Assembly (NCBI GenBank): GCA_018894105.1
Contig: CM032127.1
Coordinates: 4,497,001 to 4,561,000, forward strand
From: Jacaranda mimosifolia
Taxonomy: Eukaryota > Streptophyta > Magnoliopsida > Lamiales > Bignoniaceae
DNA: 64,000 bases
Direction: 5' to 3'
Shown here: positions 36,720 to 48,954 of the stretch, piece by piece
Layout of the letters: each line of letters begins with the position of its first letter
Position numbering within the stretch: position 1 is the stretch's first letter
Program-made: the position numbers and the translations under genes
Notes under the pieces: model-generated
Databases searched by the model: none
The model's input: the letters and a program-made list of their open reading frames with translations, nothing else
Told to the model about the DNA's origin: nothing

Positions 36720-37750
36720 ACTGTATATATGAAAAGATCATTAGCAAGGGAAAAAGAGAAAAAAGAAAAAAAAATGTGACAGCAAAAAAGCCATGGCAGT
36801 GTATAGAGTGGGAAAAAGAAAAGATAATAAAAGAAAAGATGGTCAAATTGGACCTCGAAGACTACTACTACATTTCTCTTCCATCATCAGGTTCGACTAT
36901 CTTTATCGAAACTCTACCATCTTCACTTTCTTCCATTTTGAACACATCCCATTTATATTCTAATTCCCCCCTTAATTATATATAATTATCTTTTAATAAA
37001 TAACATTAATTAATTTTCCTTTTTTTAATATATTCAGACAAGAATCATTATTTTGTAGTAAAATACTGGCAACATAGGTAACTTCGTCCTTGGGAGTTCC
37101 AGCCATGCAAGTTCGGTTTCGATTTCAGCTCCCGATAGATTGATAGATACGGTAGATTTATTGAAATCTGACACACACGAATGGACACCTGCACTCGACC
37201 ATTGCAATTTTTTTTTTAATTATATATAAATAAATAAACAAACTACGTGCATAATGATGAAATTCTCGTTGAAGTGAGCGCAGCTTTTCTTTTTAAATTT
37301 AAAATTTCTTCATTTTCACAATTCATATATAAAATACAATGTGCACTATTACCTCAACGGAGGACGAGATTGGAACCGGCCCGACCGGCGGCTGCCGGGG
37401 CCAACTTTTTGAAAATTCTGTTCTCAGGCCATTAAATTTTTTTATTCCATATATATAACCAAAAATTTATTAAGTCCCATGTTGTCTAAATAATATCGTG
37501 TATTTCCTATGTTCGAGCGTATAGCATTTGATGTCATTACCTGGTATTTCTCCTTTTATGAGAATTGAATTTTAAATTCGAAGTAAATTATCTCAAATGT
37601 TAAAATAATAAATAAGATCATCACTCGATTTTAATTAATATTCCGTCTTCTATATATTTCTTATTATAGATACAGCTTAAGGGTATAAAAAATATATATT
37701 TTTAATAAACACTCAAATTTGGCCACCATTTTGACCCACTAATTAACTAA

Positions 37751-38017
37751 GGACTAGTTTGGTTGGATTTTTAAGTTATCTCATTGTTATTTATCATGTG
37801 ATAATTTGTGTGATTTTTTATCATTATGTTATATTTTGGCTGGTATGATAGATAAACCCAGAAGGGTAGCAGATTAATTTATTATGATAATTGCACATAT
37901 AAATACGAACTTTTAATATTCATATGGGTTTGAGTGTTTATTGTCACTCCAACCAAATGAATAGTAAAATGGAATAAAAATATTGTATCCCACATTATTA
38001 TCTCAACCAAACTACTC
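37751..38017. mobile_element. MITE, copy 2 (diverged)
   Basis: The 267-bp homologue of the element at 12188-12432 starts GGACTAGTTTGGTTGG and ends CTCAACCAAACTACTC. The internal segments (ATCATTATGTTATATTTTGG, TTTATTGTCACTCCAACCAA) match copy 1 in order. Confidence 0.8.
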
Positions 38018-38986
38018 ATAATAGTACTATTAATTGAAGGTTATCGTTATGTTGGCGTACGTACCTTACTTTCCAATTAAGCCCCATGTTTAAACAAACC
38101 AAAAAGAAAAAGATTGAATCATGATTGGTTGTGCGGAACCTATTAGGCAATTACTTACCTCTTTAGAAACATCAATTCCTTGTCTTATAACTAAGAGCAT
38201 ATCTTGAGTTTGGTGATTGCTTGTCATTACATAAAGTGAAAGACAGTAATACTAAAGCAGCTTAAGTTCCTCCCCCCTTTGTCATGAAATGACAAATTAG
38301 TCCTAAAACCAGTTATGGCCCAAAGTGCTGTTGTGGGATTAAAGTTCCCCTCAGCCAGCACACATTTTGACTTCCCATATACAACTCATGCTTCAAGTAC
38401 GAAACAAGAATATTCAAAAGAAATAAAGAAAAAAAGGAATCACAATTTTTCACTTGTATATAGTGACTGCTGAACAGTGGGTCTGCGGAGATATTATTGA
38501 AAGGGAGACATGCATGACCCTCCTAAGTAATTATAACATAAGAAAATATATATAACGAGTGGATTTTAATAAAAGATTATAGAATCTCCAGGTATTCAAT
38601 TGTATTTTGCTTACCAGCTTAGCATCTTGTATTTTAAGCGGATAATTTCCTAAATAAATTGTTAAAGAAGGGCATTGTTGGAACACTACCACCACAGAAT
38701 TTGTTGGACTGTGTTCATGCACTTCCCCCTATTCCAATATTAGTCTCAAAAGCAGCTGTGGATAGAGCTTTATCAAATTTCACAAAATTTCCCATCTTTA
38801 GAATAGAATCCCAATTATATCTCTCAATATATGTACATAATAATCACATGCAGCAGCATTCTCTTTTGTCTTTAATTTTAGTTTTTCTATGTGATTCCAT
38901 GGTTGAACAAGTAGGCAAGTGAAGAATATATCAAAAAGAGCCCACCTCTGCCCACATCCACTCGATTATCGAGGCAGCCCTCCCAG

Positions 38987-38995
38987 TATATATAA
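38987..38995 (+). promoter_or_regulatory. TATA box of the RanBP2-type zinc-finger gene
   Basis: TATATATAA lies about 30-35 bp before a CT-rich segment that probably holds the transcription start. A 5' UTR exon would then run to a donor near 39102 (AGA|GTAAGA), followed by an intron ending at 39190 just before the start codon. Confidence 0.55.
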
Positions 38996-39197
38996 CTTCT
39001 GGCTCGCCACCATTTTTTCACAACTATATTTTCTCTCTACAAAACTCCTCTTTCAAAAATATATTGGAGTAAATTTATCCAAGCAAATTCTGTGCATTTA
39101 GAGTAAGAGTTTAATCATTTATATTTTTTTATACTATGATTACTATATATTACTTTGAAAATAAATGAAAAAAATGTGAATTTATTTGTAGGGAAAA

Positions 39198-39783
39198 ATG
39201 AGCTGCGGCAGGCCTGGAGATTGGAACTGCAGATCATGCCAGTACCTCAACTTTCAGAGGAGAGATTCCTGCCAGCGGTGCGGCGACCCGAGGCCCGGCG
39301 ATAGAGGTGATTACGGGAGTTCCGGAGGGAGAATGGGCCAGTCGTTTTACACCGGCCCGGATGTGAGGCCCGGTGACTGGTATTGCTCTGTGGGCAACTG
39401 CGGCGCCCACAACTTCGCCAGCCGCTCTAGCTGCTTCAAGTGCGGCGCGCTCAAGGATGAAGCAAGTAGCGGCTTTAATGACAACGAGATTTCACGCGCT
39501 CGTGGCTTTGGATTCGGCGGCGGCAACCGCTCTGGATGGAAGTCCGGTGACTGGATTTGCACCAGGTAATTAAAAACTCAAGTTTACGTGAGTTTTTATC
39601 AGCTGCATGTAAGAACAGTATAAAAATCTTCGGTAATAAATAGAATTTTCCATGTTTTTTTTAATAATGTCTGTATTGGAAATTTGGTACAGGTCTGGTT
39701 GCAATGTGCACAACTTTGCCAGCAGGATGGAGTGCTACAAGTGCAATGCACCAAGGGAATCGAGTAGCGGATCTTCATTTTGA
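39198..39783 (+). CDS. RanBP2-type zinc-finger protein (three fingers)
   Basis: Two coding exons, 39198-39565 and 39693-39783, give 152 residues. Three C-x(2 or 4)-C-x(10)-C-x2-C zinc ribbons are visible: Cys11/14/25/28, Cys63/68/79/82 and Cys121/126/137/140, each introduced by a (P/S)GDW motif. Fingers 2 and 3 carry the NFASR segment typical of plant RNA-binding RanBP2/ZRANB2-like proteins. The linkers are glycine- and arginine-rich. Known plant relatives bind single-stranded RNA and respond to stress or ABA. An acceptor at 39189-39190 directly before GGAAAAATG implies a 5' UTR intron. The final finger is split by the coding intron (AG|G, Arg123). The fingers look intact, so it is very probably functional. 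Confidence 0.93.
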
Positions 39784-40283
39784 TGCATCAGGATTCTCCA
39801 TTTTTGGGTAAAAGATTTAAATCTTGAATTTCATTATTACACTATTTACATAAATATATGTACTGATTTATTGGTCTTTAGTATTTCAGGTTCACAAATT
39901 AAAGTTGACGAGGAGAGAATCAAGACTTGAATACTACTCCTAAAGAAGCGGACGAATGCTCTTTTTTGCCTCCTATCACTACCTACTTGGAATTTCCCTG
40001 TTTCCTATTGTCTTTTCATTTTATTTTATTTTATTTTATTTTTTTGGGTTATAAACTTTTATTTTCTGTTTGAACTTTAGGGAGCGTTAGTTAAGTATGA
40101 TTGCAAGTTCTTGTCAAGTAGAGCTGAATCTTTCATAAGTAGTGGTAGTAGTATGAGATACTTGTTGCCTTGTATTTCTTGTTTTGAGCTTTAATTAATT
40201 ATATCAATGTGTGCCCAAACATTCTTGTATCATATTTTTTTTAGTATGGGATTTGAAAAAGTGATACAAATTAATTTTTGCAA

Positions 40284-41943
40284 CACCACAAGAAAAAAGA
40301 ATTGGTGATAAAATAATAAGTGAAAATATAAAAACTGTCATTAATTATATATATTAAGTGATAAAATATTTTATCTATCACTCTAATCATTTCCACAATT
40401 TTAATAGTAATAAAAATATTAAGTTGTCATCATTGACAATTAGTAATACATCCAATGACAAATGAAATTTTTGTTATAAATTATAATGACAATTTATGCT
40501 GGTGTGCCACTAATTATTAATGGTGAAGATTTAAAAATTAATCCTTGTTACTTTTAAATCATACTGTGGCAAAGTAAAAAATTTTGTAAAGTAAGAAAAT
40601 ATTCAATAACAAAATAAAATTATCGCCGCTTAATATATATCATTAGTGGTAGTTGGGACAACAAAAATTCATCTCATTCATATTTTAGACGCCAATATAA
40701 CCATTGAAAACTGTTGATTCTTGAAAATTAAGAGGTTCTCACTAATATTATACTTTTTACAGTGAAATGACATTCATACAATCACTTTAAATATAACGTG
40801 AAGTCCAAAAAATTCCCTTCCATATGCACAATAAAATATAAGAGTCCATCTAAAACTTAGATAGAAATTTCAAATCCATAACAATGAAATCTTCAAATTT
40901 CTTTAGGATAATTTTGAGTTGCTATTTCATTCAAGAGTTCACTTTTTCAAATATAACTTGGGAGTAAGTTGCAGCCATATTGAAAAAGTTATCGACGTCA
41001 ATGATTAAACAATATATCCTGGTTTTCTATTTATGGGTCCACAAATAATAATTATAAAACTGAAGACACATAATTTTCGTACAATATGAGAGGTTCGTGG
41101 AACAATACATTTCAAAAAATTGCTACCACTTTTACAAATTATGTTGTAAAGTCGACAACAGCTCATGCTAACAATCATAATTTTGCTCATCTTTTTTCAC
41201 TTTGATTTGAGTGCTAAAGCACATACAGCTTTAATTTGCAGCTCACCAATAACACTACAGCTAGTGAAAAATTACCATAGGTCATATAATTGTGTAATAT
41301 ACATACGTCCTTGAAGATCAACATTATTAATGCATTTTCACCCAAAAAAGAAAAACAAAACAACATTATTAATGCATTACCGATCATAGTCAAAGCATTG
41401 TTCAGAATTCTAACGATATTTATGGGGAGCATTTTGATTTTGAACGTTTGGTGAAATTACATACAAGTAGAGATCGATGAGAAATCTATCCTTGAAAATA
41501 GTTCAAAGTAGATCATATATGGGTGGCAGTTAGAGTTTGCAGCTCTTCTAGCGTCATTCAAATGAGATTCAGGAGAAAAAGAATTAAGTTGATCCTTACG
41601 AATAGTTTGATTTTTACGGACTCAATAGTAACAGGAATAGTATTTAAGTAATCATCATTGACAATTAGTGACACACATATTATAACAGTCTAGTGACTGT
41701 GAAAATCTTGTCATGAGTAATAGTAACAATTCTTATTGTTGTTAGGTTGTCATTATAAGTGTGTTATTAATTGTTATTAGTTCTTGTCACTATTAAATTA
41801 TATTGTGACAAAAAAATTATTACCACAATAAAAACATCAATAGTGACAAGATAAAAAATATTGTCACTTAATATATATTATTAGTAACAATTTTTACATT
41901 GTTAGTTACTTTTCTATCACTAATATTAAATTTTATTATAGTG
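40284..41943. mobile_element. CACTA-like non-autonomous element
   Basis: The left end CACCACAAGAAAAAAG resembles the CACTACAAGAAAA terminus of plant CACTA transposons. The right end TTTTATTATAGTG is the expected inverse with two changes. Both subterminal regions are rich in related repeats such as TTGACAATTAGTGACAC and ATATTAAGTGA (40320-40660 and 41650-41940). No transposase is visible. The three flanking bases (CAA and ATA) do not match, so the ends or the duplication have decayed. Confidence 0.6.
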
Positions 41944-42245
41944 ATAGGAGATTGTAAATAATAGTTATTCCCTAGATAAGTTGTAGTTATAATAATTTGA
42001 AGATAATAATAAGAGTATTTTAGAATGATGAATCAAAAATGCATTAAAGAGGCCTATGCTTTATTAAATAGTACATATTTATACTCTTCAAATGGTAGAT
42101 ATTTTATCAAAGTTGAAATCAGAAAAGAAATTTGAGAGAGATGGTTAACAAATCCAAGTTCACATTGGATTCCCAAGCTTTTGAGATTAACTTCTTTTTT
42201 TGAGTTCTTTTCATTGACCTCTTCATTGGGCATGCTTAAGCAGAT

Positions 42246-42283
<38 letters not shown>

Positions 42284-43882
42284 GTGGTCAAAAAGTAACC
42301 ACAGATTGATTAATGTCTGCTACTACACTCCATTATTTGGCTTTTAAGGAGATTCTTGTCTGCCTTTAGGCAGGCTTTACATTCCCTCATGTGGTTTGTT
42401 GATACAACTCAAGTACATTGCATTCTGCAATCTCACCAACTCAAACTCCATATATCAATTATTATATATTATTTCTTGCTCATACACACATATATCTAAC
42501 TCACAACATGATGATCAAGCAGCAAATAAATATTATTTAGCCTTTGGTATATATGGAGAAGTTTTACTAATATGGAGTAAAAGGATTCAAATAACTTCAA
42601 ATTTAACTTAAAATACATTTGTTAGAATCAAGTGTTTACCATTATGCTAAAAGTTATAGCTGTTAAAAGAGGTGCAACTTTATTTCCTCATATATTTGAC
42701 AGCTCAAAATACCGTATAAAACTACAGTTGGTTTGAGGTGGCTTCACTCCATAAGCGCTATGAATTGGATGGTTAGTTCCCAAATCAAAGGATGATACAA
42801 ATAATAAATCCAATAGCATCATCTGATGATACATTTGAAGAGTTTATAACAACACTAATTAAATACCCTCTTTGTCTTCATAATACTAAACTTTAAGTTC
42901 AATAGAATGAACCTAAATTTGATTGGATTGCACACTGCAATCTATAAAAATAATCATTATTTAGAATGAAATGAATCATATAAATATAATAATAAAAATT
43001 TACATGTAATTTTCAATAACTATTTTATGCCAGTGAACATATTTTTCAAAGTTATACCTAACTGCTGATTCGATTCTAGAATTTTAATAATAAAATATTT
43101 TAAAATTTTAATTTTCTCATGTTAAATGATATTACCTTATTATTATTTTTAATATCAAACTCCTTTCCAAATTCTTTTCTCAAGATTCAACCACAAGGTA
43201 GAAATTCATATAGGTGGGCATTATTAGCTACTAAAGAGAAAGAATAAAGCCTCAAAATGTGTTCAATTTGAACAAACAAATCAATCGAAATCACATAATT
43301 GATGTCTATGATTGTCACATCATCATATGTACATATTTTTTACCATTCAAAACTCTAAATTTTGATGAAGGCTAAAATGATAGAGACTCTTCATCTCTTT
43401 GAAAGAAGAAATCTTGAACGCCTGCCTTTAATCATGACTGTATATCCCACATGTCCCCAAAGTGGTCATTTGAACCAAAAATGGCTTGGGTTTTTGTTAA
43501 CTACTGTGATAGTCAAATGATTGCAAAAACTGAGAAAGATTTTTGTCCAACAATTCTAAGTGCGAGAAAAAGACTGCTTTTAATCCTCTTCTTTTTTTTT
43601 TTTCATCTTCAGAGTATAAACTATAAAGCACAAATTTGTGGGGCAGGGCCGGCAGGCGCCAGGCTGACTTTGGGATAGAATTAACCTATTAATTAATTGG
43701 GCCACGTATACAGAGTAGTTAGTACAAAAAGCCTTTAAAGGCACCCCTACGGGGCCCGCAAATTTTGTAACCATCTTCATTTTATTTTCGGGGCTAATAA
43801 AATATACCAAAAATAATTGATTAATAAAGAGTATTATTATTTAATTATTCATATATAAAAATAATATATCAACAATTCACAT
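41944..43882. other. Intergenic region
   Basis: No gene. A GA microsatellite lies at 42247-42280. A short GC-rich island around 43640-43770 stands out in composition but shows no recognisable coding content. Confidence 0.55.
42247..42280. repeat. (GA)n microsatellite
   Basis: About 17 GA units in intergenic DNA. Confidence 0.9.
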
Positions 43883-44818
43883 TGATATGGGGAAGTAAGA
43901 CGAGCCCAACAGGCCTAATAGAACCATTATAGGCCCAAGAATACATTGAGCTAATTAACCAATAAAGGCTATCAATCTTCCTTCAATCGATAAGGTTATA
44001 GTCAAAAAGCTCACTGCTAGAGAGTCGTCTTGACCCAATAAGGTCATGCATTTGACCAAAGTGGTCAGGGAGATTCGACCAGAGAGGTCATGCACTCGAC
44101 CAGAGTGGATGGAGAAACCCACGGTTGAGGGGACATACTGACCAGAATAGGTCGACCAGAGAGGTCATGCACTTGACCAAAGTGGGCGGATAGACCCACG
44201 GCCATGGACATCTCGACCAGAAGAGGTCATGCATTCAACCAGAGTGGTCAGAGAGATTCGGTCGGGGAGATATCTCGACCAGAAGAGGTTGACCTACGAG
44301 ACAGGAAGGTTTCTCTCACCACCAGTCATTGTCGCATTTAATGCACTTAACCACTACTCTGCCACATTAAATACACTGACTGGCGGCTTGCCTCTGCATT
44401 AAATGCGAGATCTCTACCATATCCCAAAAGGATGTGGGGGCGCCACCTGGAAAGAGGATTTCAGATAAGGAAAAGACCTAACAACCCTCATGCAAGGACA
44501 AAAGGTCCTCCCTGCAAGAGCAAGGGTACCGTGGACATTTTGATCTCCCAGCTGGGACTATAAATACCCCATTACAGCCTCCCTCGAGGTATGTCATTCT
44601 ATACTACAAAGCCCTCACTCTGCTGCTCGTTATATACTCAACCTCATACTAACTTGAGCGTCGGAGAGCCTACGCCGAGGGCGTCTCGGCTAGCCTGACG
44701 TTTGTTCGTGGTTGCAAGACTCAGCCCAGGTATATGTGGAGCTCATTTACTTAACCAGGCAGGTCGATCCACGCAGATTCCGTCCCAATCCAGTTATATA
44801 CAGTTTTTACCCTCATCA
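43883..44818 (+). mobile_element. Solo LTR of an LTR retrotransposon
   Basis: This 936-bp GC-richer block has LTR hallmarks. It starts TGATATGGGG and ends CCCTCATCA, giving TGAT/ATCA termini. The flanks CACAT and CACAA form a near-perfect 5-bp duplication. A promoter-like CTATAAATACC sits at ~44560-44570, followed by a transcribed-type segment with CCTCACTCTGCTGC. No gag-pol, primer-binding site or second LTR follows, so it is probably a solo LTR left by recombination. The segment at 44030-44290 is an array of degenerate GACCAGAGAGGTCATGCA repeats. Orientation follows the TATA box. Confidence 0.75.
44040..44290. repeat. Degenerate tandem repeats within the solo LTR
   Basis: Units containing GACCAGA(G/A)GAGGTCATGCA and GACCAAAGTGG/GACCAGAGTGG recur four to five times, each about 55-65 bp long. 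They lie in the upstream (U3) part of the LTR, where such arrays often act as enhancers. Confidence 0.75.
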
Positions 44819-46822
44819 CACAAATTTAGTAATTGATTATGTACTTGTCAATGATACCCAGTTGATCAGCAGAGAGTAAAAAAAAAAATTGTAAATGATT
44901 GTTACTTTTTAACTATGCGTTTCTATGTTTAAGTCTCCCACTAAAACTATAGTATTTTTTTTTTTTTTAATGAATATAATATTTCATGTATTAATGTATT
45001 TGTCCATTTCGCATTTTCTTAGACCTCGACTCTAATGCTAATCAAATTAATTAAGTGGCATAGTTCTTACATTTGGATTTGTTTCATTTTTAATTTAAAC
45101 TAAAATAAACTTAGCTGCAAGTGTGCTTGTATTTAAAATAAATAATAAAAAAAACCTCTAAAAAAAGGTTTTCTGATTATAAAAACACAAATTAGAAATA
45201 AATTATTTATTTATTTTATTAAAACAATCTATTATATCATTCATCACATTATCGTATCATATTAAAGGCTAATTTAAGTACAATTCTCTTATTAAAAAAA
45301 AAAAAAAAGAACAAATCATAATTTTCTGCATTTAACTTTAGAAAAATCTAATGCAATTGATGCACGCTCTTTTTGAAAGTCAAACTCAAAACTTCTAAAT
45401 TTAATAATTTAAATTTGAATGGAATTATTTCTACTTAAACCATCTCATCCTGCGTGAGTCGAGCAATCCAAGTGCAAATTTTTTGTGTGAGAATTTATTG
45501 GGCCAAAAATTGAGGCCCATATGATTAGCTGGGCTTGAATGGTAGTCTCGGCCTTAACCTCAGTTATAAGCTTTAGGTTGAGCTTGAGGCTGAGGATATT
45601 TTACATTTTTGCTATTAATCTGCCAATGGACTTTGCCTAAGAGACAGTTCCGCTAAAAAAAAGCGTGATAAATTGTGGCATCATTTTTTACCCTTTTTTT
45701 TTTTTTTTCTCCTTTTTTCCTTTTCTTCATAACTAGTCGCTATGGTGTGTTGTCTCTGCATGCATAAAGCAATTGTCAGTTATTTTGAAAGTATGAGCAA
45801 CGTAAAAAGCTAGAGTTATGGATATATAATAAACTTTTGGTGCATTAGTGGAGAAAAGAGTTAATAAATTCTTGTACAAGTATTTTTGATAAATCAAATT
45901 GTAATGTGTTAATATAAAACAGTTCAACATGTAAATATAAAACCTCTTTCTCTTTTATACAAGATGAAAAATAGAAGTTTTTGTTTCCAACTTAATCGTC
46001 CATAACAATTTTCTTATCACATTATTTAAAATAATTAAATGAAGTTAAAGAATTTGTGTATAAATCCTAAGCAGCAAAAAGCTGGCATCATTATTAAGAA
46101 CATAAAATCAAAATCAACGTGGCGATTTATTTGGACAAGAACAAAAGATTTTCATATCATCAAAAAAAATATACTTTTTCAGAATACATGTGCATATTGT
46201 TAGAATCTCAACTTGAACTTCACACATAAATATGAAGACAAACAATGTCAATGAACCAATTAATTATTTGATAAGAGGAAAAAGAAAAGGAGAAAGAGAA
46301 GTTCCAAAATTATATTATAGAAAACTCATAAAACCCTACGATTTTAGTGGTTTAAATCTTCTATTTCATTCCCTATTTCATTTCATAAAAATATAACAAG
46401 TGTTTCTTGTAAAAATAATTAATGATAATCAGATATACTTGGCATAAATACATTAAATTAGAATATGAGATGAAATAGAAAATGGAATAGAAGATCCAAA
46501 ATGGAATTTTAGGACATGTAACTATAGAATTAATGTTGTGGCATAATGTTTCCAACAAGAAAAAGCACAATTATCAAAGACCCATTTCATCACAATAAAG
46601 ACATGCATGGTTTTTCAAACAAATAATAAAACACACTAATTAAAATAAGTCAGCTTAACAACATATATTAGGATAGTGTAAATTGGCATGGACAAGCCAA
46701 CCACATACATATAGGAGTACTTAAAAACATTTCCAGACAATCAAACTTCACAATATTCCTTAATGTCACAAACATTAACTATTCAGAAAGTAGTTTAGTT
46801 TTCTGAATAATCCAAAGCGGTA
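44819..46822. other. Intergenic region downstream of GLOBOSA
   Basis: AT-rich with several A- and T-runs. The last part is the 3' UTR side of the minus-strand MADS-box gene. Nothing coding is supportable. Confidence 0.55.
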
Positions 46823-48954
46823 TTAGAAACGCTCCTGTAGATTAGGCTGCATTGGCTGCACGCGGAAGGCGAAAGGCATCTGGGCCTCGTAGTCTGGAAC
46901 TCCATGATGATCATATACACCCTGGGTTTCCATCACATTATCATCCATAGGATCCAGATGCAGTTGCCGCTGTCAACCATTACAAAACTATTGATTAAAA
47001 TCTGCCTCCATTCAAGGGAAATATACTCTTAAAAAAGAAAAAAAGAAACTCGAAAATAAACTATGATGAATCTTTAGGTAATGCTAAAAATTTGTAACTT
47101 AGCTATAAAATTGACGTAGTCAGAGTTGAATCAAATACTCTCATAATTTATAACTCTCATTGCGACTAGTCAATAGCTGATAATTACTTTTTTGTATATT
47201 AATTTTTTAACGGATAAACGTAGCTAGTTTGTTGTGCTTGCACCAAACGTTGCTAAAGACTAGCAGTTAATAATTTTTGTTAGTTGATATTTTTAAAATT
47301 ACGTTTGATAATTAATTTGTAATTATAGTTAAGTAATTAATATTTCGTAACTAATATCTAGTTTTCTGATAGTTTTGAACTTACCAGCTTGAATTGGAGG
47401 TTCTGATTCTCCTCCTCGATCATTTCATTCTGAAATCATTAATCATGTGTGAGCAAATTAATAGGCATTGGAGAAAATGAGCTAGCAAGAATGCTGTGTT
47501 GTGTGTGTGTATTCTAAGACTGCTTAAAGTAGGCATGCAAGTAAGAAGATTAATAGACAAGTGGAGAATTCGATGACTGTAGTATTTTGTCATACATGTT
47601 TCCTCATCATCCGCACGAACTCCATCTGTTACAATCAAAAAGAAGAAATGGAAGGTGTTAGATACATATATACTGATTCAGACAAGCACTCCCTAAATAT
47701 AAAGAACAAGAAGAAATGGAAGGACCTGTTTGGCTTTGAGAGTTGAAATCCCATTTTCGAGGGCTTCCTCCAACACCATGAGCTCTTTGTAATTCAAAGT
47801 TGAGATATCTTCTCCCTTGAGGTGCCTAAAGTTAAGAAAACTAGAAATATCAAGAAAAACATAGGAGAACAAAGAGGGGGAATGTAAAAATAAACCCTCT
47901 CCCTGAAACAAAAATAGAAACAAGAAAATCTGAATTATGACAACCTGAGCTCAATCTGCATGCTGTCATTCTCCTTCTTGATTCTGTTGATTTCATTGTC
48001 CAAATGCTGTTTTTTGTTAAACAGGTCAATAGCGATATATATTAGGACAAAATAACATGAAAATGAAAGAGGAAAATATGCAGATCTATCTTTGGGAGCT
48101 TAAAATAATAATTTTTTCATCATATAGCTAGATCTTAGAACCTACAGGCCAAAAGGGAGTTTCATCAAAATCTATCTTGTACAAAGAGGGAGTCCAAGTC
48201 CAACAAACTGGATCTATTGAGGTACTTATATACATAAGTTTTCCCTTTCTTGTGCTAAGAAGCTGAAGTGATATTCATAAATTTCTTTCACAAATTTTTG
48301 CAACCAAAGGAAAGTGAGAGAATAACATTTTTTACCAGATCTGTCCATAGATGTAACATCCCATGCAGTTTTGTGTGTTCTTATCATTGGAAAAGTACTA
48401 AAATCCTTGGAAATGAGAGAAAAAAGGGAGAAGGTCAAAGATAGATCTAGAGAGAGAAAACTACATACTATATAAAGATCTTTCACAGAATTCATACTTT
48501 GAGCAAAAACCATGTTGTTTTAATAGGTTATCCCCTCAGACCAGGTGAGGAACTCTTGAATACTAGGGTTAAATCATATATACCTCATGCTTTGCATCCC
48601 AGAGCCTCTTCCCGGACAGCTTGTGGTACTGATCCAACATGTCAACTAACCTTTAATATGACAAGAAAATCATTCAGAAAACAATCTAAAACAAGCAAGA
48701 ATCAGAGGATTAAAACCTAGTTTTTCACGATTCAAGAAGTAAATCTATTCAAACAATAACACATACGTTGTAGAGGGGCTGCAAAATTCATGCATCTTGC
48801 CAGAACTAGCAAAGATGATGACAGAAACATGAGCATCACACAGAACACTGATCTCCTTCGCTTTCTTCATGATCCCATTTCTTCTTTTTGAGTAAGTAAC
48901 CTGCCTGTTGCTCGAGTTCTCAATTCTCTTGATCTCAATCTTGCCTCTGCCCAT
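46823..48954 (-). CDS. GLO: PISTILLATA/GLOBOSA-type B-class MADS-box transcription factor
   Basis: Seven exons on the minus strand: 48954-48767, 48650-48584, 48006-47945, 47825-47726, 47625-47596, 47429-47385 and 46969-46823. Their lengths of 188, 67, 62, 100, 30, 45 and 147 nt follow the classic B-class MADS pattern. The 212-residue product starts [25 protein letters not shown] (MADS domain, residues 1-60), followed by I and K domains. It ends with the diagnostic PI motif [16 protein letters not shown]. As family knowledge, it dimerises with AP3/DEFICIENS and binds CArG boxes to specify petals and stamens. The protein closely resembles Antirrhinum GLO, suggesting a Lamiales-like species. The gene is intact. 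Whether it is GLO1 or GLO2 cannot be decided here. Confidence 0.97.

Larger units (their letters stand above)
35285..38986. other. Intergenic region with microsatellites and a MITE
   Basis: No gene could be supported. It holds AT and AC arrays at ~35750-35870, a TA run at ~36539-36561, a long GA array at 36653-36716 and the second MITE copy (37751-38017). ORFs over the GA array (36602-36985) are low-complexity. A short AUG-initiated ORF at 36838 (MVKLDLEDYYYISLPSSG) ends without recognisable motifs. Confidence 0.5.

Noticed and set aside
36602..36985. 127-codon ORF over a GA microsatellite, with a possible start MVKLDLEDYYY near 36838
   Set aside because: The first part is pure RERERE repeat translation. 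The remainder is short, ends soon, and no continuing exon could be recognised.
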